A stretch of 64,000 nucleotides of DNA from Bryum argenteum (taxonomy: Eukaryota; Streptophyta; Bryopsida; Bryales; Bryaceae). The position numbers and the translations under genes are program-made. The notes below the pieces were generated by a model that was not told where the DNA came from, made no database searches, and saw only the letters and a list, made by a program, of their open reading frames with translations. How positions within the stretch are numbered: the stretch's first letter is position 1; each line of letters starts with the position of its first letter. This document shows, piece by piece, positions 10,592 to 22,135 of the stretch. Location: contig CM073327.1 in NCBI GenBank assembly GCA_037043015.1, forward strand, positions 16,970,727 through 17,034,726. The letters run 5' to 3'.

Positions 10592-13500
10592 CTAAGTTCT
10601 CTCCGCCACAGCTTGCTCATCTTGAATTTGCTCCACCTGCCTGAACCTCATTGCCTTTCTCGTGATCTTAATGCTATCTTCGTACGTAGTCAGGTAAGAC
10701 CGCTTCCTATTAACCCACATTTTCATCCTCGATAAATTCTGAGCTTAGATTGCATCAACTAAGGTTGCTAACCAGGTCCCTACTACATGAGCTTGCCCAC
10801 TCATAACGGAGCTAACTGCGACCACACGGTTTCGTATTACGCGAAGCATGGGTGCTGTAAGCTGGGAGCTGTGAACTAATCACTGGAAGTGAGAGTGAAG
10901 TCGTTGTGGATGGTAGCCAACTAGAAAACCAACCAACCCTCGTCCAATTGAAGAAACCTTGAGGAAGATCATGCAATATATAAAACCAAAGGAAAAAATT
11001 CACTCCAACTCATCAAGTTCCAATCGCTGTTTACGATTTTAAAGACTTCGTCTTCCTCGGGACACTTAAGACTTACCTGAATTGAGGACTTTCAGCTGCT
11101 GCAGCGATCTAAACAGTCAAAGAGGAGGGCGAGGATACAGAGGAAATGCTTCGAGAAATGTACAAATGTAGACCTACAAATACTCAAAAAAAACTCATTG
11201 TACTAAAACCCGGACTCAGCAAACTATTTGGTTAACGATTTGGTTCCTCAGAACTTAGAGTAGCAACCTCCTAGGACTTACCAAAAAGGGTCTTAGCCAA
11301 CCATTCTATATCTTTCTGAAAAGGATTGAAGAGCTTATTAGGTTGCTCTACTCTAGGCTGCTCCTCCACGCTTGTTTGTTGCGCCTCCATTTTAGACTCT
11401 TCCATACTCGGCTTCTCCTCTGTAGTTTCATATTCAGCTTCGCTGCTTACACTCGGCTTCTCGTCTGTTGTTTCAGGTGCAGATTCGCTGCTTGATGCTC
11501 CATTACTCGTGTTGTGAAGCTGCCATCACCAGATACAGATCAGATGGCTACCGAGGAAATAATCAATTTCGCAAAAAGTGGTCAAAGTAAGTCTCCTAAG
11601 ACCAACGCAGCATCAGGTCCCTTTAATTCAGAATCTCCATTGATCATCAGACTAACCGTTCTGATTTGATAACATTACCAAGGTGTACTGACCAATACCG
11701 ACGTTTTTCCTAGTACCAACGAAAGCGAAGGTGACAGACGTCCAAGTGGCAGAAACTCAGGGAGGCGTTCTAAGAAAATCTAGTGACGAAGTCCGGCAGA
11801 CTCAAAACTTTTTCAAATAACGGCTTCCTTGAGGGAAAGGGAACTTGGTGACAAAATGACAACAGATATTCTAGGACAACTCATATCATCAAGCTTTGAT
11901 CACCTCTATGCATCACTGGAGGTCGTCTTTTTCTTCTTTTGGCCCTTTCCTCTCACCTCCTTAGCAGGTGCAGCAGGTTCAGCGGCTGCAGCCAGAGCTG
12001 CGTCGAGCACAGGAATTTCAACCGCGGTAGGTGTTTCCTCCTGACTCTCTACCACTCCATTTGCCTTACTGCTAGAAGAATTCTTAAAGGGCGAAATAGC
12101 ATCCAAGCCTCCTTCTACAGCATGTGCTGCCTTTACCCCTGCGTTAAGGGCACCTACGGTAGCGGAGGCTGCCACATTTGCCACTGCGTCACCTGGAGTA
12201 CTCACTTCATCATCGTCACTACTAAATAATTCCCAACCCCCATTGTCAGATTCATCAGCACTTTGGACCTCAGGTTCGGCACTTTGGACCACAGGTTCAT
12301 CAATCGCGACCTCACGTTCAGCACTTTGGACCACAGGTTCAGTACTCGGGACCTCAAGTTCAGCACTCGGGACCTCAGGTTCAGCACTCGGGACCTCAGG
12401 TTCAACACTCGGGACCTCAGGTTCAACACTCGGGACCTCAGGTTTAGCACTCGGAACCTCAAGTTCAGCACTGGGGACCTCAGGTTCAGCACTGGGGACC
12501 TCAGGTTCAGCACTGGGGACCTCGGGTTCAGCGGGTGGTGGCACTTCTAGTTCAGCACTTGGAGCCTCAGGTTCAGCAGGTGGCACCTCTAATTCAGCAG
12601 GCTGCACCTCTACTTCAGCTGTGGGCTCCGATTGTGCTTCCTCCCATGCGTCAGAAAGCACGATTGGCTCAGCTCCAGCTGTCGCCTCCAAAACAAGGTT
12701 GGATCCAGGTTGCCACTCAACCTCTCCTTCTTGTCCAGTTACAAGCACATACTTGTACTCCAACCTCTTGCCTTCTGGGACATCCTGTCACCAGAACATG
12801 CCATATCTATGTTTATAATGAATTGGTATATGTTGCATGAATAAAGTATAGTACTCAGCTCGCACAAGAGATCCTCACCACTTCAGCGGTCCACAAATGA
12901 CCATCAGTCCAAGTCAACCCGACACCCGCGCTTGGCTCCCAATCACCGAATTGAGTATCACCCCCGACGACTTTGAACTCTTGTCCAAAATGGCATTCCC
13001 GTTGCAGCTCGAATTTCACCTTGACCGTGGGACCTACGGGTAGCAAGAAATTGATCGTAATTCATAAGTTGTCGGTAGTAACTCCACAAATCCACATAAA
13101 TCGGTAGACTAGCATAAGTCCATATGAGTATATACCCTAGCTCGACCATTCCACACTCCTACTTAATTGATACTAAAAAAGCTGCGTTTTCTGAGCCACC
13201 TGCATGGCAAATCAACAGAACTGGACCGAGCTATAGGACATTAAGATGATTTTGAACAGTTACAGAGTGAAACTTCGTTGCTTTTATGTCTCGAAACGCT
13301 TCAGAGGTGGAGGACAAGCTCCTCCATTCTTATATTACAATAAATGAGGATTGCTCCTCCATCAAAGACTTCGCATCCCGTACTCAGAAGTGATTCATGT
13401 TTCATGCGTTACCTTCATATTTAGATGCTTCCTCGGTAGGTTCAGCGACTACATTCGCTGCCTCCACACCTACATCATCCTACAATGGAAACAAGCTCAG

Positions 13501-14821
13501 TTGACAACTCTCAAAAACCAAGAAAAAAAATCAGAGAGAAGTATACCAGAACCAGAAGCTAAATAGAAATTTAGACGAGACAATATAAAATGGAACTCTA
13601 TCCTAATTGTAGTAAAATTCGATAAAAATCAGCTACTAGTTCCTCGGGACTCGAGTAAAATACTCGTGATATCAAGACCGAATGATAAATCATACTCCAA
13701 ACCAAATTCTAATCTTAGTAGCTGATTTCTTCTCTTATAACAACTGCCGCACTGTTAACATAAAACCCTTCAACAAAAGTACAATAAAACTTGCAATAGA
13801 AACTATTCCTATTTACAGAACAATGCCACTGAATCCGCTTGGAATCGGCCAATTGCATAACAATTCTACGCCACTCGAATAATATTTTCATGATATCAAG
13901 ACCATGTGCTAATTCCGTTTCCAAACCATATTCTAATTTGAAATATCCAACTACTCTGTGATCACAACCGCCACACCTTAACAAGCCATCGTTGAACTAG
14001 ATGTACGAAGACAATAGAATTTGTGATTGAAAAAAGAGAGTTTCTACTTCAAAAACTACCAGACATCCAATACCAATACCAGAAGAAATTACCGCAACTA
14101 GAATAGCACACAGTCCAACCGTAGTGATTCTTATCAGCTCAACCTAATTGATACAATGCCATTACAATCGACTACCACTTAATCGTTACTTACGATATCA
14201 AGACGAAGTGATAATTCAAACTCCATATCAGATTGTAGTCCTAGGTAACCAATTATCTCTATCATAACAACCACCACTCCTAATGCAATAGTCGAACTAA
14301 AAGTACAACACGATTTGAAAGTTGCTAACTCAAAAACCACGACACTGAGAATGCAACTAACACTCGCTTAAAATCAGCTACCAGTTTTTCAACTTGAGAA
14401 AAATACTACTGACACCGAATCAACATTTTAACCGTATTCTATTCTTAAACGTTCAACTACTCTACTATCACAAATGCAGCAAGCGATCCTTTCTAAGAGC
14501 TTCTACTGAAAAAATCAGGACACAAACAATAGCTGAGACGATTGTAAGAAAATAAAGTCTCACGATGGTGATTCTTATCATACTGACTGATTCTTTATTA
14601 ATAAATTCCTGCAAGGAGGAGAGTGAAGAAACCTCAGGAAGTGCGGACAGTCGGAACAGGGGCTGAGAAGAAGCGCGGCCGCATGATGAGGCATTGAGGC
14701 CAGGTAAGGAATGTCGGAGCGAAGTAACGATACTAACTCGTGCTGCTGCTGCTCTTACGAATCGTGTCTTCTCGCCGCCAACAACAATCACATTAAACCC
14801 GCGTACATTTGCTGCCGCCAT
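10592..14821 (-). CDS. Plastid-targeted CBM20 (starch-binding) protein with heptapeptide-repeat linker
   Basis: Seven exons with consistent phases: 14633-14821, 13413-13479, 12879-13033, 11957-12784, 11282-11519, 11077-11098 (or 11095), 10592-10727. They give about 544 residues. Residues 1-63 are rich in Ala, Ser and Arg with almost no acidic residues, like a chloroplast transit peptide. A CBM20 starch-binding domain follows at about 85-170: TVKVKFELQRECHFGQEF, then FGDWEP, GLTWTDGHLW, LEYKYV and VEWQPGSN carry the conserved aromatic and Asn positions. A linker of imperfect VPSAEPE heptads comes next, then NPFQKDIEWLAKTLF and a basic tail with WVNRKRSYLTTYEDSIKITR. No catalytic domain is visible, so it is not the dikinase PWD or the glucanotransferase DPE2. 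It resembles the small plant class of CBM20 proteins of unknown activity. The exon 4 end is a choice: reading through gives a stop at 11906. The last two junctions are less certain. Confidence 0.8.
12243..12640 (-). repeat. 21-bp (7-residue) repeat within the CBM20 gene
   Basis: About sixteen imperfect copies of a 21-bp unit encode EVPSAEP-type heptads in the coding strand. Copies near the middle are most alike, and the edges drift to EVQSAEP and LEVPPAEP. Period three keeps other frames open, which produces false open frames on the plus strand. Confidence 0.9.
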
Positions 14822-16090
14822 GGTCATCATCGTTGTCGATTGCGAGCAAATATGCTCGGCGATGGAGTGGCTGCTGTGCTATGGACATTCCCCGGGAGAG
14901 GAATCGGAGGAGTGGCCCTTGCGATTGACGAGCCTGCGAGCCACGAGATCCAGGAGATGCAAAGTAGAGGTGAAAATGGCAAGTGGAAAGAGACAGGCGA
15001 CTCGTAGATCCAAGACGGGAAATCTACCAGTATATGGATGAAGCTTAACTGGTTGGATGAGCTCTTAATAGATTGTGGATGAATTTGTTACGAAGTGTGG
15101 GCTGGAATGATATACGGATGCATGGATGAGGGTCATTGATTGGATGGATTTCTGTTGGCAGCATGGAGGGGGGGATGAATAGTGGTTGGGGGAGCCAATG
15201 TTCGTCAGCCACACCCTCTTGTATAATTATTCCCGTAATGATGCGGTCGGTCACATTGGTCTTACACAGTGTCCATGGTGGTAATTTATGGGGGAAGGCC
15301 AATAGGAGAGAGCACTTGAGTAAACAGAAGATCACATTCTTCCCTTACCTTTGTGCACTTATGGTAGCTTGTTCCATAATGACTCAGTAACGGAAATGGT
15401 CTGCTAGGGTGAAGTAGTGAACTCCTCTTCGAGAAAGATAGAAAGATAGATAGAAAGATAGAAAGATGGAAAGATAGAAAGATGGAAAGGTAGATAGAAA
15501 CTCCGGTCCCTTTGTAAGGGCCCGGTGTGAATTAAGTGTCGGTTCGTAACGCTAATAACCCAATGCCCACCAAGAGAAGGGGAAATTGGAACAATACTAC
15601 TTCCTCTTTTGAGGGTGGACACTTCTCTTGCACAATAGATATGTAACAGTACTAGAAAAGTGGTTTGAGTATACTACACGAGTAGACCTCGGAGTGGCAA
15701 TTTACACCCAATTTGGGTCTAAATTGTCACATCAAGTGTAGTTGAAAATATATCCTTAAAAAAATTATGCACTTCCAGCTTTTAAGTAAAATCATAAGCC
15801 TAATTAGATGTTTGAAAATTGATGATGGGTAAGTGAAGCTTTTAAGGACAACATCTACAGGTCTCATTTCACAACTTTTTGAAAAGTTTGAGCTGAGAAA
15901 TGAGGCCTATGAAGACACTCCTTTGGAATTTTGAGGCGATTATCCAAAGTATACTATTGCAAATATACCTATTAAAGTTGTATCAGCTTAGGTTGGCTTG
16001 AGATTGAAATGATAAACGGTTAGCTTGACTCAATACCAGATTACAAGATTCATAAAATGCTAATGTATCTGATTAGCATTTGACCACTTG
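14822..16090. other. Upstream of the CBM20 gene, with a GAAAGATA microsatellite
   Basis: Presumed promoter of the CBM20 gene to about 15.4 kb. A simple repeat of GATAGAAA and GATGGAAA units lies at about 15432-15500. The rest is AT-rich with no gene recognised. Confidence 0.5.
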
Positions 16091-17260
16091 AACATTTCAT
16101 CCTGCCATGGACAACTCTAAACTTCTAGGCCACTATTGAAGACAAATACAATTAGGTAATAAAATGTTATTGGAAATATGGAATCTTCATATTCTACTAA
16201 TATTCAAGTGTGATAATTGGAAAGTTTTTATTTGAAATGTGTCTTTACACTGTGACTTAGCCCAAATTTTGTTTATGAAGTTCCATAAGAAGTTATTACT
16301 AATTATTAACGTTGGTAATACTTACTAAAAAAATAACGTTGGTTTTTGTCGAGTTTTGACATGATGGGGTAAATATTTCTAACCACATTTCGGAAACAAC
16401 AATGTTTTTGAACGGCCGTTGAGAATTATTGCTCTTTTACTATGTCCAAAGGTCAAAGACCATTAAAAATGTGTGATGTTATGGAAATTTTGGTGATATT
16501 ACAGAAATAACTTGAAATTATGGAGTACATGTGTGATATTAATAAACATGTCATTTTGCAAGCATAAATACTTCTGAACTACAATTCAAAAATATGCTTG
16601 GAAAATGGCACGTCTTAAAATGCGAGCAAAATGGCCCTTAGGGGCTTTGGCAAAATGGCACATGGAATACCGCCATTTTAACGGAATTGAGGTTACGGGA
16701 GGAAACCAAACAAGACTTCCTAACTTCTTCATAAAAAAACCCCAAGACAAACGGGATTCATTATTTAGTTAGATTGGGACTTACTCAAAATGAAGTATTA
16801 CCTGAATTCAAAACTCTAAACCATTTAGAAAGGGGAGAGAAACAAGACTCTCATCCGGATATTTGAAATGGTGGAGACTTCCACTTTTATCCTACTCACA
16901 CAAAAACATAAACAAAATCCAAGACATCCATTACCTCCTCCCAACTAACCTCTATTTAACAATGTAGATCAATATAGATCAGTCTACATTATTATTTTCA
17001 AGGTAACACAGTTTGAAAGGTTGTATTGAAAGAGGAAAAAGAGCTCAGTATGTCCCTTCAAATGAAAAGATTAAGGTTTCCATGGAAGACCGGTAATCTC
17101 AAGAGTCGTCAGAGTAGAGAGTCATCTTTGACACGCTTGCCAGATGGACCAACAGACTTAGAAATTGGCTTTTGCTTTGTCAGTGTCCCAGCCTGCTCAT
17201 CCCTTCATACCTCGGCCACTCTTAGCCTCCAATAACGCAATTCGCTCTCTTGCCTCGTGA
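16090..17260. mobile_element. Diverged copy of the long-inverted-repeat element, interrupted by a MITE
   Basis: 16120-16325 matches one arm of the 55998-57598 element (ACAAATACAATTA, then CTGTGACTTAG and CCCAAATTTTGTT). About 16700-17260 matches its interior, in the orientation opposite to the other copy. That includes a peptide frame with (M)SLQMKR, FPWK, GNLKSRQS and CFVSVPACSS at 17044-17235, which corresponds to SLEMER, FPWRYGNLKSRQS and CFASAQACSS there. A truncated MITE separates arm and interior. No transposase is visible. Confidence 0.6.
16325..16690 (+). mobile_element. MITE family 1, copy a (left end lost)
   Basis: It starts inside the element at the TTTTTGTCGAGTTTTGACATG landmark and runs to the intact right terminus CCATTTTAACGGAATTGA. 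The left terminus found in copies c and d is missing. The internal GTGTGATATTA and GGCATAAATA-type landmarks are in the same order as in the other copies. Confidence 0.75.
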
Positions 17261-17699
17261 TTGCCAATTACGTACACTCCGCCACCGCGGGCTCCACAAC
17301 AAAGACCTCCATCACTTTCCGGTTGCTCGGAATCGCTTGAGTCTGATCGAAGTTCCAATGTACACACTGGTTACTTAAGAAACTTGCGCACTTGCAAAGG
17401 CACGAGTTCGGATTTTAGCACATTGTACAAACCACATTGTATAACTGATCATGTTAAGAAACTCAATATGGGAGTCCGTGATGGAGCCCGTACAGCCATG
17501 CTGTCACATGAGTTAGTGAAACATGTTCTTTTGCAAAAGCGGTAGTCTGCAAATTTCTCTCCGAAGAAGATTTCTTCTTTGTGTGCACAACAGATTTTAT
17601 CGTAATACTTACCACCATACGGTTGATCACTTCAATCGAACCACGGTAGAGCTTGTCTTTCTTCCTCTGCAGCGACTTGAGTGCGCTTTGTAAGTGAGC

Positions 17700-19641
17700 C
17701 ACTTTACTCCGAACCCCAAGTCAGCTACTTCTTGTTCGAAGTCTCATGTAGCTATGGCGAACTTCGAAGCCCCCCTGTAGTTATGGCGAACTCAAGCCCT
17801 TGGATTGCATTCTCCAAAGTCCACATCTAAATGAGTAAATGAAAATGACAATATCACAAGGAACATGAGCATTCCCCACATCTCCATGATTGAGGAAAGA
17901 TGAACCAGATGATGCATGAACTAAGTGATGATGCTAACATTGCATACTTGCATGTATGCAATGTTACTGTGATAGTGATTGTTTGCGGAAGTTACCTTCC
18001 TCGAGGGCCAACGTTTGAGCCCAAGTTGTGTGATCGTCGTTTTGAAAAGACTGCTTGCTATACCAAGCTCCTTGGCAAGTTCTTGCTCTGGAAATGCTGA
18101 ATAAGTACGACAGTTTTACTAAGTCATACGAAGCTGCACTCCCAGCTTGTACACATTGCAACGAAACGTTGAGTATCATCAACACATGGAAAGCATTAAC
18201 ATTCTTGAAAGCTACCAAGAGTACATAAACGCATGTAGACATGGTGTTAGTGGTCTCGAAGCAATCACTTTGTTTGTCAAGAGAACCACGTTGTTGTTGT
18301 TCGCCTCTTTGAAAGCACTATCATAGGAAACACGACCAACAACTGAAGGTGCAGTAGGCGGAGCAGTTTTATTCCCTGCCTAGTTTTATTCCTTGCCTCA
18401 TCGCCGCCCTCGTCACAATCATGAGTAGAAGCTACTGTAGGCGGAGAAGTAACATTCCTTGCATGGTCGCCGCCCTCGTCATCAGTGTTGTTCAAAAGCT
18501 CCACTCTAAGAGCATCCTACGTAGCTTGTGCATACAACATCAATTCCGTTAAAATGGCGGTAGTCTATGTGCCATTTTGCCAAGTCCCCTATGAGATATC
18601 TTTCTTGCATTCTAAAACGTGCCAGTTTACAAGCATATTTTTGACTTGTAGTACAGAAGTATTTATGCCTCCATAATGGCATGTTTATTAATATCACACA
18701 TGTACTTCGTAATATCAAGTTATTTCTGTAATATCACCAAAATTTCCATAATATCACACACTTTTATGGTTTTGACCTTTGGACATAGTCAAAGGGCAAT
18801 ATTTTCAAACGGTCGTTCAGTAACATTTGTTGGTTTTGAAATGCAATTATAAATATTCACCCTATCATGTCAAAACTCGACAAAAACCAACATAATTTTT
18901 TCATTTTAAGCACCCCAAAAAGTGCCATTTTACCGGAATAACGTCATATTAACGGGATTGAGGATATTATTTCTGTCGATTACAGCCACCAGATAGCGGT
19001 CCCCCAAATACTGGAGCATGTTTCCGAGCGTGTCGTAGTAGTCTACATCGCCAAGGTCGCTACCATCATCTTTCACCATCCTCAACATCCGGATAGTCTT
19101 ATCTTCGGTAATCATGCCAATCCAACGAGCGTCACTCTCCAACCTATGGAACCCACTCGTTAACAAGATCATCCTATGTATGAATAAAACTTTAGGAAAT
19201 TGAAAACAATCATAAAAAGATTATAAGCAAACTTTAGAATGTAGAAAACAAGTGTAAAAGAGTTAATAAGAGATGAATGCGGGTTTCCCTCAATTCATGA
19301 ACAATTGGAGAGGAATGCTTTAGAAATAAAGCAATCATGTTTGTGACAAAATGTGACTGCAATGGTTTTTAACAATATTGATTCTTCTATCAAGAGATTA
19401 GAGGCAAGTCGAGAGCTCAACCTACTTGTTAAGGTTTGAGTATGAACTAACACGGGAAGCTGAGAAGTGAAAAGCATACCCGAAGATGAGTAATGAAGTC
19501 AGTCACTAAATCGGTTGTACGCCTTTTGCCTACCCATGTGAACGCCGAATTCTCAAATCAGATGGCATGATCTTTCTCGATACAGATTCCGAGAGGAACG
19601 CAAACTAGTAGGGCCTTTTGTGCCAAAGTGCGTTTGCTCAT
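17700..19641 (-). pseudogene. RWP-RK transcription factor gene, broken copy
   Basis: Paralogue of the gene at 50594-52050. The first exon (about 19480-19641, starting MSKRT) stops after about 27 codons: HAI is followed by TGA where the other copy has CGA. A second segment (about 18963-19160) reads SDARWIG to VDYYDTLGNMLQYL and continues YLVAVIDR, where it is interrupted by a MITE. A further acidic segment with DEGGD repeats lies at about 18290-18510. The 17996-18145 exon holds the RWP-RK core AKELGIASSLFKTTITQLGL then KRWPSRK. It carries two opposing one-base indels relative to the other copy, which bring stops into frame. RWP-RK proteins are plant nuclear regulators (NLP and RKD classes); this one is small and RKD-like, but the class is not assigned. 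Confidence 0.7.
18540..18961 (-). mobile_element. MITE family 1, copy b (inside RWP-RK exon)
   Basis: 422 bp with both termini, reverse orientation: TCAATTCCGTTAAAATGG at 18540 and TAACGGGATTGA ending at 18961. The paralogous RWP-RK copy has no insertion at this position (around 51380). I could not identify a convincing target-site duplication. Confidence 0.85.
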
Positions 19642-22135
19642 ACACTGGGAAGTCGAACCCAACCCTAAATACAAGATAATTAGACACAAAAAGACAAAAC
19701 ACAAAACACACCTAAGATCACACAAACAACGAAAAGAGTACCAAAGTTGTGTGTGAAACGTAATTACAAACAAAATACATACAAAATATGAAGAATCGTG
19801 TGTGCAACATAAGCAAAAGGTGCATAAGAAATAAAATGTACCTGAATTGAATATATTTCCGAGTGGGCATAAAGAGGAGTTTAGAGAAGGAGAACTCTAC
19901 TTGTTGAAGCTAGTGTGAAAGTAAAGGGTGCAAGGTGCAAAGAGAAGTGACAGTGATGCTGAAGGTGCAAGATGCGAAAAGAAGAAGAACCTTGACGTAA
20001 TTGAGCCTTTTACAAAAAGTGCAAGCTTCAAGAAAGCAAGAAATGCGGAAGGCGGAAGGTGCAAAATGCGGAAAGAAGAAGAGCATTGCCCTAATCGCCG
20101 AGCTAGTGAAATAAGAGCAATGGTCGGAAGAATATTAGAACGTTGTTCTTATTGCTAGAGGCTAGTGCACAAAATGTAAGGTGCAAAGATAAGATTAAAG
20201 GACTTTGCCCTAATTCAAACCAACTCGAAAGGTGTAAGAAGCGAATATAAGAAAAACTTTTACTAAGAAAGGTGCAAACAAGTAGAAAACTCCAATAAAA
20301 TGTTTAGGAAGGCTTGAAAGGTTTCAAGATAAGAAATATGAGAACCACTGAATCAAACAACTCACATGCAAACAAATAGTGTTATTATGAGATAGCAAGA
20401 TATTATATGGACAATTAGACATGAAAAAATTTGAGTATGACCACCTTGGTGGTAGGGCGACATGGTCGTCTTATTGGTGAGAGGAAATAAAGTTTATTAT
20501 AGATAAAAATAAAATCTACTCCAATCTATTTTGCTATTAACCCCTGAGATATTTTAGGCAAGCTATATGAAGGTCTAATTTTGGTATTTTGGGGACCGTG
20601 AAGAATGTGGGTTGTGGAGACTATGAGGTTGCGGTGGTCAATAAATGGGAGCCCAGACTTTGCGATGAAGCAAGGGCGATGAAAGTGAGTAGATGTGCAA
20701 AGGTGAAGGCAACAATGGTGATGTGATTGTTTCTATTGAAATTGTTGTGTTGCATTCCCAAGTGTTTAAGTTTCGAACTGCTTCGATGTTTGGGCCGCAC
20801 TTAGTTGGTGGTAGATGATGGATGATCGATGATGGATAAGGTCAGGCATATATACTTCAACTTTTACATTTGGAGTTCTATCTTGGTGTATGCTAAGGTA
20901 GGTGTATATATCTCCTATAGGCTCCGGTTAGGGGTTTCATTTGTATCGAAGTTTGTGGGTTTACTATAATAGAGGGGTTTTAGGGGTTTGGTTTTGGGCT
21001 TTAGCTAAAGTAATATGGGTCTCAAGTCTTATTTTGAGAGTTGGATTATTTTTTCCCTCTCAAATCATTACTTTGCAATCTCAAGTCTTTATCATCTATA
21101 TATACTGGTACACCTTTGCGGCATTGCCACACTTGTACAAATAATTTCTAGTAGTTATGGGGCCATGAATACTTTGAATCCGTTGCCACACTTGTACAAA
21201 TAATTTCTGGTAGTTATGGGGCCATGAATACTTTGAGATTCAAAATCTTAGAATTCACAACCCCATTCCCTTAATATGGGGATTCTGAACACTTTGAAAT
21301 TCAGTATGGTGTATTCTTATTCATATCTAGTGATAATGTAATATTGAACTAAAATATGATTTCACTTATTGTTGTGAACGTGGTATACATAGCGCGGAAT
21401 AATGACAGTCAAAACCCTTTGCCTAATGCATAAAAGGAACCAAAGGTTTGTTTTATATTTTTACCTTGAGACTAAGCCTTGATAACGTAAGGAATAATCA
21501 AACATTGTCAAACAAATTATCTGGCGAGAAAATAAATGGTGGGTTAACATAGGGTAATGCAGGGATTAAGTGCACATCATCTAGTAAATCAACCCAAGCC
21601 TCAACCTAGAGATTAAACGATGGATTAGTAGAGAGATAACTTGAGAAGAGATTGACGGAGGGATTAACAAAGAGATTAGTCGAGAGTTTAAGGGACTGAG
21701 TAGTCGAGGGATCAACAGAGGGATTAGATGAGAGATCAACAGAGGGATTAGATGAGAGATCAACAGAGGGATTAGTCGGGAGATCAGCAGAGGGATTAGT
21801 CGAGAGATCAACTGAGGAATTAGTCGAGTAATGGTATGCACCAATGTCACCTGCTCTACCTCACATTCGTGTGATCTCAATTCTTCAAATAGAATCCCTT
21901 AAATAAAAAGACAACTTGACAATGAAATTTGTCACAAGATATAACAACCTCCTAACACACCTCTCTAAAGCCCTAATTTCTTTGGAGCCTCCACTAAGAT
22001 CTAGAACCCAAGTATTTGGATTTCTTGCTTGTTTCAAGACAACGTAAGGTAAAGGTCCCTCGAACCGCTCATATTATAATGTTCTATTGTGTACGTCTTC
22101 TACCTATTTATCATGTGGCCATCGTGGTAAAGACA
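19642..22135. repeat. Paralogous flank with dioxygenase promoter relic and GGATTAG minisatellite
   Basis: 19642-21240 parallels 52050-54200, including GTGCAAGGTGC-rich sequence and, at 20590-20880, the 5' region of the dioxygenase family (ACCGTGAAGAATGTGGG onward) without its coding part. A 61-bp segment is tandemly doubled at about 21118-21238 but single near 54070. 21300-21345 repeats a TATGGTGTATTCTTA motif also seen near 50535 and 54815. An imperfect 24-bp repeat with GGATTAG cores lies at about 21600-21835. No intact gene is recognised. Confidence 0.6.

Noticed and set aside
12243..12818. Plus-strand Ser/Thr/Gly-rich open frame
   Set aside because: Antisense shadow of the CBM20 heptad repeat; period-three repeats keep all frames open.
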